From positions 1 through 10,470 of the forward strand of contig JAQUTM010000069.1 of NCBI GenBank assembly GCA_028694405.1: 10,470 nucleotides of DNA, read 5' to 3'. This stretch comes from Oscillospiraceae bacterium. Lineage in GTDB: Bacteria; Bacillota; Clostridia; Oscillospirales; Ruminococcaceae. Below the pieces are notes generated by a model. The model had not been told where the DNA came from and did no database searches. It worked only from the letters and a program-made list of their open reading frames with translations. Shown piece by piece: positions 5,978 to 10,470 of this stretch (positions are counted from its first letter, which is position 1; every line of letters begins with the position of its first letter). Position numbers and translations under genes: made by a program.

Positions 5978-7669
5978 TTATTCTACACTTACAATGTAGT
6001 AATATACCGGTTGGCCACCATTTAGGTGTGTAACTTCAACACTGGAAGAAACTTTACTTTGAATTAAAGCAGTAGCCGACTCTGCGTCTTCCTCGTTAAT
6101 GTCACAGCCACTGATAACCGTAACAAAGCTGGAATCTTTTTTAACCATATTGCGGGTTAAGCGAGTAACTGCTTTTGTAATATCCTTATCGGTAAAGGAC
6201 AATTTTCCATTTTCCAAAGCTAAAATTTCGCCTTGTTTAATTTTATGGCCATCAAAGTCGCTGTTGCGTGCCGCGTAGGTGATTAAACCTGTTGCAACGT
6301 TATCGGCGGCTTTCATCATGTTGATGGTGTTGTCGTCATCACTGGAATCCGGGTCAAAGTTAAGCATAGCGGTAATGCCTTGAGGAATGGTACGAGTAGG
6401 CAATACAACAATTTTGCGGTCTGCTATTTTGCAGGCCATTTCGGCAGCCATAATAATGTTTTTGTTGTTTGGTAATACAAAAACAGTTTTGGCAGGTACA
6501 CTTTGTACTGCGCTTACAATGTCCTCGGTGCTGGGGTTCATAGTTTGGCCCCCGCTTACTACAGCGTTAACGCCCAAATCGGTAAAAATGTTTTTCAAAC
6601 CTTCACCGGCGGCAACAGCTACAAAACCAAAAGGTTGGTCATTATCCACAGCAGCATAAACAAATTCACTGTTAGCGGCAGATTTTTCTGCGGCAGCCTG
6701 TTTTTTCAAGCCTTCGCCCTGTGCTTGACGCGATAGAAATTGTTCGTGCATGTTTTCAATCTTAAGATTGGTTAAGTAGCCATGCTCAATGGCTTTGGAT
6801 AAAATTTTGCCCGGGTCTTTGGTGTGTACATGGCATTTGATAATTTCATCATCATCAACAACTACAACACTGTCGCCGTTACTTTCTAAAAATGCACGAA
6901 GAACTTCTGCATTGGCTTTATCGGTTTTGTTTACCAAAAATTCGGTGCAGTAACCGTTTTCAATGTCCTCAACAGACATCAGCTCATCGTTGTAAACGCC
7001 TTTGCCTGCACGACCGCTATCCAGCTTGGCTTTAGCAGCGGGTTTATCAGCGCTCTCAATAATAGCACCGTCACGCAAAACATTTTGCATACCTTCAAAA
7101 ATAACAAGCAGACCTTTACCGCCTGCGTCTACAACACCTGCTTTTTTCAAAACAGGAAGCTGCTCGGGCGTGTGTGCCAATGCCTCTTCGGCTGCCGCAA
7201 CAACAATATTCCATAAGGCAATAACGTCGGTTTCGCCGCTTTCGGCAGCTTTTTCGCTAGCTACACGGGCAACAGTAAGCATGGTGCCCTCTGTAGGCTT
7301 CATAACAGCTTTATATGCGCTTTCTACACCTTTTTGTAAAGCGGCAACGATATCTGCGGCCTCTGCCTCTTTTTTATCTTTTAAAGCTTTTGCAAAGCCG
7401 CGGAACAAAAGGGAGGTAATTACACCCGAGTTACCGCGTGCGCCGCGCAACATGGCGCTGGCGGCTGTTTGGGCAGCAACCTCAACGGTAACGTCATCGG
7501 TAAGCAGCTCCAACTCGCGTTTTGCAGCGCTTACGGTCATGCTCATGTTGGTGCCGGTGTCCCCATCGGGAACGGGGAAAACGTTCAGCTCGTCAACCTG
7601 AGCCTGTTGATTGCCAATATTATTGGCACCGGAAATAATTGCATCTCTTAAAACAGAACCTTTAATCAT
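5978..7669 (-). CDS. fakA: Fatty acid kinase subunit FakA (DAK2 domain, YloV family)
   Basis: The product is 563 residues, the usual FakA length. The ATG at 7669 is preceded by GAGGAG (7679-7684) at nine bases. FakA transfers phosphate from ATP to a fatty acid held by FakB, giving acyl-phosphate for PlsX/PlsY and phospholipid synthesis. The amino-terminal DAK2/DhaL-type kinase domain (about 1-200) has the nucleotide/metal loop PDGDTGTN at 34-41, RGARGNSG at 75-82 and DAGGKGL at 181-187. The middle domain has Cys241 in GYCTEF and His280/His282 in CHVHTKDPG; a Cys plus His-x-His metal site is reported for this domain. The carboxy-terminal DegV-like domain contains SGGQTMNPS (372-380), LPNNKN (399-404) and GGQPVYYY (551-558). 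No key residue looks missing. It lies 99 bases downstream of asp23/yloU, the usual partner gene, and is probably co-transcribed with it. No fakB is visible here. Confidence 0.95.
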   Translation of the reverse strand: MIKGSVLRDAIISGANNIGNQQAQVDELNVFPVPDGDTGTNMSMTVSAAKRELELLTDDVTVEVAAQTAASAMLRGARGNSGVITSLLFRGFAKALKDKKEAEAADIVAALQKGVESAYKAVMKPTEGTMLTVARVASEKAAESGETDVIALWNIVVAAAEEALAHTPEQLPVLKKAGVVDAGGKGLLVIFEGMQNVLRDGAIIESADKPAAKAKLDSGRAGKGVYNDELMSVEDIENGYCTEFLVNKTDKANAEVLRAFLESNGDSVVVVDDDEIIKCHVHTKDPGKILSKAIEHGYLTNLKIENMHEQFLSRQAQGEGLKKQAAAEKSAANSEFVYAAVDNDQPFGFVAVAAGEGLKNIFTDLGVNAVVSGGQTMNPSTEDIVSAVQSVPAKTVFVLPNNKNIIMAAEMACKIADRKIVVLPTRTIPQGITAMLNFDPDSSDDDNTINMMKAADNVATGLITYAARNSDFDGHKIKQGEILALENGKLSFTDKDITKAVTRLTRNMVKKDSSFVTVISGCDINEEDAESATALIQSKVSSSVEVTHLNGGQPVYYYIVSVE

Positions 7670-7768
7670 ATTTTAAATCTCCTCTATGGCAAGAAATAAG
7701 GGCCTCGCCATGCGTATTGTAAAGTTTGCAGATGGGTAGTGCCATCCGGTTATATAAAAGTGTAAGGG

Positions 7769-8122
7769 TTATTCTGTTACAATGTCGTCTACAGAAACGT
7801 CAATACGCAAAACCTTTAAGCCGGTTGCGTCCTCTACAGCGTATTTTACTTTATGGGTTATGCTTTTTACAATAGCTGCAATATTTAAACCGTATGTTAC
7901 TTTAATATGAAGTTCAATTACAAGGTGACCGGCTTCATCTGTTACGCGCACGCCTTTTTCGGGAAAATCGTTACCAAAAAACAGGCTTTTTACATCGTCG
8001 GTAGTGCCGGTAGTGCTCATGGCAGCAACCCCAAAGCAGCTTTGGGCCGCGGCGCTGACAAGCCCTGCAAAATAGTCATTCGTTATACTTACAGTACCTA
8101 GTGTGTTATGAAATTTAACCAA
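7769..8122 (-). CDS. yloU: Asp23/Gls24 family protein (YloU type)
   Basis: The product is 117 residues. I place the start at the TTG at 8122 because AAAAGGAG (8131-8138) lies eight bases upstream. A GTG at 8129-8131 in the same frame would add three residues but overlaps that site, and relatives typically begin MVKF. The protein shows the Asp23 family outline: an amino-terminal strand LGTVSITNDYF, a helix with AAQSCFGVAAM, and a strand-helix-strand end, HLVIELHIKVTYGLNIAAIVKSI...VKYAVEDATGLKVLRIDVSVDDI. Asp23-family proteins are small cytoplasmic or membrane-associated envelope-stress proteins. The YloU branch is commonly found directly upstream of the fatty acid kinase gene, as here, though its biochemical role is unknown. 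The upstream lipoprotein gene ends 14 bases before this start, and the ribosome binding site overlaps that stop codon, so translation may be coupled. Confidence 0.92.
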   Translation of the reverse strand: MVKFHNTLGTVSITNDYFAGLVSAAAQSCFGVAAMSTTGTTDDVKSLFFGNDFPEKGVRVTDEAGHLVIELHIKVTYGLNIAAIVKSITHKVKYAVEDATGLKVLRIDVSVDDIVTE

Positions 8123-8130
8123 TCGTCTCA

Positions 8131-8138
8131 CTCCTTTT
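8131..8138 (-). promoter_or_regulatory. Ribosome binding site that decides the TTG start of yloU
   Basis: AAAAGGAG on the minus strand lies eight bases before TTG 8122 and overlaps the TAA stop of the upstream lipoprotein gene. An alternative GTG begins with the last G of this site and so cannot use it. Confidence 0.75.
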
Positions 8139-9723
8139 AATTTGCGGCGGCAGCAACCTGTACTTCGCCAAAATTATAAAAAATATCGCTTAAAGTGGCG
8201 GTTAAGCCAGATATGCTCTTAGAATGGAATACTACGCCATTTGTCCACACCAAAGGAATAAAGGGCATTTCTGCGGCAAACACTTGCTCAAATGCAGGTG
8301 CTGTTGTGGCATCTGCTTTAAAAGCGGCGTAGCTTTCTAAGAGGGCAGCCGAAAGAGTTAAACCATACTGTGCGGCACCCGTATCGGCAAAAAATGGGCT
8401 CATATCCATATTATTATACAACTTTACCTCTCCAATGTACATATCAAATTGTTTCGAGGCGATTTTTTGGGTATAAGTTTCAAAATTATCGGTTTCCTCC
8501 AGCACAACTTCTATGCCAATAGCAGAAAGCTGCTCTTTTATAAGCTGTGCGGTGTATCGTTTGTAAGAGTTGCCTGCGTAACACAAAAGCCGCAGAGAAA
8601 GGCGTCGGTCACGCGCGTCGTAGTAGAAGCCGTCCAATTCATGCTTGGTGTATCCCAACGCTTCAATGGCAGCGATAGCCGTGTCGGTATTACTTTGGCC
8701 AGAAATGGTTTGCTGGGCAATTACGCAAGGATATAAGCTGTTTATAACGCCCAAGGCAGGGTAGGCTTTGCCGTAGTAGCCTTTTTCGGATAATAGTTGA
8801 CGGCTGATAAGCTGGCTGATAGCATTTCGTGCAGAGGCATTTGCCAAAAATTTTTGGCCGACGGTGGATAAATCCTCCACAGAAAGCACAACTCCGTCCA
8901 CGTCCTTGTTTACATAATAAGTGCCTTGGCTGTTTAGCCCTAAAAAGACCATATGGTTTAATTTGTAATTACTTTGGCGTGTAGCGGTGCTGCTGCTAAT
9001 GTCACTTTTGCCTTCACTATCTAAAATGCTGATGTTGCCTATATTTAAGTTACTTACCAAAGAATCATATCCGGTTAAATTGGTAAGCACAATTTCCTGC
9101 ACGTTTAAGGTGCCCGCATAATAGGGGTTAGGCACAAGACCGTTTCCGCCGTAAGTATAGCGGCCGCTGGACATGGGCTGGGTGCTGTATGCGTCATTTG
9201 TGTTTAAAACGGGTAAATCCAACAGGTAGGCAAACATACTGTCCGGCTCTATTAAAGTTATAATAACCTGATTGCCGGATTGCTCTATGGTGCCTACATT
9301 GACAAAGCGTCCGCGGTAGCTTTCACTTTGCCACGCCAAGTTTAGGGAGGTTAAAATATCTTGCGCCGTTACAGCAGCGCCGTTTGAAAACCGACAGCTT
9401 GAGCTTGGTGCAATGGTAACTGTTGTGCCGCTTACCGTTACAGAAGCAGCGGCTTCATATTCTAAATTAAAAGAGGGATTGATGGTTAAAATTTTGCAAA
9501 ATAAAAGTCCGGCATTTTGCATGGTTAAAATATTGGTGGTAAGGTAAGGATTAAAGCCGTCGTCCTTGCTGTAGGGCAGCGTGACGGTTTCGGCAGAAAG
9601 GTTAGCAGAATCTGTAGTGGGAAGAGAAGCCGCGTTTTGCTCCTGCGTGGTACCGCAAGCGCTGAACAAAAACGTCAAGGTAAGTAAGAGAGATAATATT
9701 TTTAAAACGAATTGGTATTTCAT
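8137..9723 (-). CDS. Extracellular solute-binding lipoprotein, family 5 (oligopeptide/nickel type)
   Basis: The product is 528 residues from the ATG at 9723, with CAGGAG (9731-9736) seven bases upstream. The open frame continues 30 residues further to an ATG at 9813, but that extension reads through the spoVS terminator and would bury the signal peptide. Residues 1-22 form a lipoprotein signal ending FSAC, with Cys23 as lipidation site, then a Thr/Ser/Gln-rich linker. The body matches family 5 binding proteins of ABC importers: RFSNGAAVTAQDI at 111-123 is the family's typical F-S-[DN]-G...TA-D segment, and the carboxy-terminal half holds the QLIKEQLSAIGIEV helix-strand. Family members bind peptides, nickel, sugars or other small solutes. 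The ligand cannot be deduced, and no permease or ATPase gene is in view. It appears to head the unit with yloU and fakA. No clear promoter is visible in the ~50 bases between the spoVS terminator and this start. Confidence 0.88.
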   Translation of the reverse strand: MKYQFVLKILSLLLTLTFLFSACGTTQEQNAASLPTTDSANLSAETVTLPYSKDDGFNPYLTTNILTMQNAGLLFCKILTINPSFNLEYEAAASVTVSGTTVTIAPSSSCRFSNGAAVTAQDILTSLNLAWQSESYRGRFVNVGTIEQSGNQVIITLIEPDSMFAYLLDLPVLNTNDAYSTQPMSSGRYTYGGNGLVPNPYYAGTLNVQEIVLTNLTGYDSLVSNLNIGNISILDSEGKSDISSSTATRQSNYKLNHMVFLGLNSQGTYYVNKDVDGVVLSVEDLSTVGQKFLANASARNAISQLISRQLLSEKGYYGKAYPALGVINSLYPCVIAQQTISGQSNTDTAIAAIEALGYTKHELDGFYYDARDRRLSLRLLCYAGNSYKRYTAQLIKEQLSAIGIEVVLEETDNFETYTQKIASKQFDMYIGEVKLYNNMDMSPFFADTGAAQYGLTLSAALLESYAAFKADATTAPAFEQVFAAEMPFIPLVWTNGVVFHSKSISGLTATLSDIFYNFGEVQVAAAAN

Positions 9724-9773
9724 AAAAAAGCTCCTGCAAAAATAAAATAGACGCAAATAGTTAAATACGAATG

Positions 9774-9805
9774 AAAAAAAGCGGCAACGCATGGCGTCAC
9801 CGCTT
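9774..9805 (-). terminator. Intrinsic terminator of spoVS
   Basis: On the minus strand AAGCGGTGACGC (9794-9805) pairs with GCGTTGCCGCTT (9779-9790), a 12-bp stem with two G-U pairs and a three-base loop, followed by seven T (9774-9780). It starts four bases after the spoVS stop codon. Confidence 0.92.
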
Positions 9806-9809
9806 ATAA

Positions 9810-10070
9810 TCATCGAGTTTCAACAATCAGCTTAATGGCTGTGCGGTCTTCACCATCAATCGAGACATTGGCAAAGGCAGGAACGCAGACAAGGTCAATT
9901 CCTACCGGCGCAAGATAACCGCGTGCGATTGCAACCGCTTTTAATGCCTGATTTGCAGCACCCGCGCCTACAGCCTGCACTTCCACTTTTCTGTCTGTGC
10001 GTATTACTCCTGCAATCGCACCGGCAACAGAGTTAGGTGCAGATCTTGATGACACTTTTAAGATTTCCAT
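9810..10070 (-). CDS. spoVS: Stage V sporulation protein S (SpoVS)
   Basis: The product is 86 residues, the same length as Bacillus subtilis SpoVS. The start is the ATG at 10070, with GGGGG at 10077-10081 six bases upstream; a TTG two codons earlier is in frame but close to that site. The sequence is a near-textbook SpoVS: MEILKVSSRSAPNSVAGAIAG, then VEVQAVGAGAANQALKAVAIARGYLAP, then IDLVCVPAFANVSIDGEDRTAIKLIVE. SpoVS is a small Alba-like-fold protein, probably nucleic-acid binding. In B. subtilis its loss affects spore coat assembly and septation at stage V. Its presence suggests, but does not prove, sporulation, since homologues occur in some non-sporulating bacteria. It lies just downstream of the ymdB end, as in B. 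subtilis, but here it has its own promoter and terminator. Confidence 0.96.
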   Translation of the reverse strand: MEILKVSSRSAPNSVAGAIAGVIRTDRKVEVQAVGAGAANQALKAVAIARGYLAPVGIDLVCVPAFANVSIDGEDRTAIKLIVETR

Positions 10071-10097
10071 TTGCAACCCCCAAATTAGTAGTAAAAG

Positions 10098-10123
10098 TTC
10101 GTATCGGAATCTTCTGGTACGAA
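10098..10123 (-). repeat. Inverted repeat in the spoVS 5' leader
   Basis: TTCGTA (10098-10103) and TACGAA (10118-10123) form a 6-bp inverted repeat with a 14-base spacer, between the predicted transcription start of spoVS and its ribosome binding site. It could be a leader hairpin or an operator; it is short, so chance is not excluded. Confidence 0.4.
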
Positions 10124-10150
10124 AAAAGAAGATGATAGGATGCTGGTAAC

Positions 10151-10179
10151 ATCATACCGTATTTTTGCAAATTTATCAA
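10151..10179 (-). promoter_or_regulatory. Sigma-A-type promoter of spoVS
   Basis: The minus strand reads TTGATA (10174-10179), 17 bases, then TATGAT (10151-10156), each one or two bases from consensus. Transcription would start near 10144, leaving a leader of about 75 bases. I did not see the sigma-H type motif that drives spoVS in B. subtilis. Confidence 0.75.
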
Positions 10180-10239
10180 TAAGCTTTATAGAGATGAGAA
10201 GAGAAAAAATGATAAAAACAAAAAATAAAAATTACAAAT

Positions 10240-10277
10240 TTTTTAAAACAGCCTAAGCCTTTTGTAAAAGGGGCTTA
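10240..10277 (-). terminator. Probable weak terminator after the ymdB-type gene
   Basis: On the minus strand TAAGCC...TTTT pairs with AAAA...GGCTTA (10254-10277) with a two-base CC bulge and a small loop; a short T run (GGCTGTTTT) follows. It lies 17 bases after the stop codon of the upstream gene. The imperfect stem and the nine-base gap before the T-rich tract make it a weak candidate, so some read-through into spoVS is likely. Confidence 0.5.
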
Positions 10278-10293
10278 TATCTGCTAGTATACC

Positions 10294-10470
10294 CTAATCC
10301 AAACAAAAAACACGCTGCGCTTTTGTACATTTTCCGGTTTTGTCGTCCAGGCAAAAAACAACGCCGTCTAAACGGCACGGTCCGTCTGCCACTTCAAACC
10401 GTGTGGGAACATGTAACCGCTGCCGCTGGATAGCCAAAGCAGGTACTACACCTATTACGCTGTGTAGGGG
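10294..10470 (-). CDS. ymdB: YmdB-type metallophosphoesterase, carboxy-terminal fragment (start beyond right edge)
   Basis: A frame open from the window edge to a TAG at 10294-10296 encodes 58 residues. The pattern is HSVIGV, a gap, VPTRFEVADGPCRLDGVV, then LDDKTGKCTKAQRV. This fits my memory of the end of the TIGR00282/YmdB metallophosphoesterases, where DSVIGV is followed by a RFEVAEG segment and a final strand pair with a DE.TGKA..IERI ending. YmdB is a cytoplasmic phosphodiesterase that acts on 2',3'-cyclic nucleotides and influences RNase Y and colony behaviour in B. subtilis. The catalytic part would lie outside the window. The following gene is spoVS, and B. subtilis also has ymdB directly before spoVS, which supports the call. 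A point of note is four Cys at residues 32, 40, 48 and 56, each eight apart. Confidence 0.75.
   Translation of the reverse strand, partial: PLHSVIGVVPALAIQRQRLHVPTRFEVADGPCRLDGVVFCLDDKTGKCTKAQRVFCLD

Noticed and set aside
7002..7601. A 199-codon open frame on the plus strand, antisense to fakA
   Set aside because: It lies wholly inside the well-supported fakA gene. Its Ala/Ser/Thr-rich composition is what the complementary strand of that gene would give, and it has no ribosome binding site or recognisable family.
7716..7745. Possible internal promoter before fakA on the minus strand (ATGGCA, 18 bases, TACAAT)
   Set aside because: The -35 matches four of six and the spacing is 18. The genes yloU and fakA are usually co-transcribed and no terminator separates them. 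It is kept only as a weak possibility.
8137..9813. Longer start for the solute-binding lipoprotein at ATG 9813, overlapping the spoVS stop as ATGA
   Set aside because: The overlap looks like translational coupling, but the added 30 residues are encoded by the spoVS terminator hairpin and its T run. They precede a complete lipoprotein signal peptide that has its own ribosome binding site and ATG at 9723.
1..10470. Search for tRNA, rRNA, CRISPR repeats, insertion-sequence ends, phage genes or attachment sites
   Set aside because: I saw no cloverleaf-like tRNA sequence, no regularly spaced direct repeats, no transposase or integrase frame and no paired terminal inverted repeats with target duplications.

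Overview
The window looks like chromosomal DNA of a low-to-moderate GC Clostridia-type Firmicute, most likely a spore-forming gut or anaerobe lineage. The evidence is a SpoVS gene next to the end of a YmdB-type gene, the Asp23/YloU-FakA pair, Gram-positive lipoprotein and Shine-Dalgarno signals, several TTG starts, and A/T-rich intrinsic terminators. The genus is a guess (Oscillospiraceae/Ruminococcaceae-like) that rests only on general resemblance. I see no insertion sequence, phage gene, CRISPR array, tRNA or rRNA.

Left part (1-2825, all minus strand). The amino-terminal two-domain portion of a MATE-family exporter runs off the left edge. Upstream of it lies a 635-residue polytopic membrane protein with the layout of a GT-C glycosyltransferase, which has its own terminator and promoter. 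Middle (2826-5977, plus strand). A 385-bp AT-rich intergenic region carries divergent sigma-A-type promoters. Next come a membrane-anchored SGNH hydrolase, a Nim-type flavin split-barrel protein, and an unrecognised two-pass membrane protein with a cytoplasmic carboxy-terminal domain that may be PH-like. This block ends in a hairpin that also serves the convergent genes to its right.

Right part (5978-10470, minus strand, listed in transcription order). The end of a YmdB-family metallophosphoesterase is followed by a weak terminator. SpoVS has a good promoter and a strong terminator. A family 5 extracellular solute-binding lipoprotein then leads, with almost no gap, into asp23/yloU and fakA. 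Asp23/YloU and FakA (YloV) are a well-known neighbour pair. FakA phosphorylates exogenous or recycled fatty acids held by FakB. The lipoprotein directly upstream of the pair has no transporter permease or ATPase genes in view.

The window is mostly ordinary housekeeping and envelope genes. Points worth a second look are: the terminator-like hairpin in the leader of the SGNH hydrolase; the divergent glycosyltransferase-like/SGNH hydrolase pair; the uncharacterised two-pass protein; and the orphan solute-binding protein at the head of the asp23-fakA unit. I did not find convincing evidence of a new defence, mobile or biosynthetic system.
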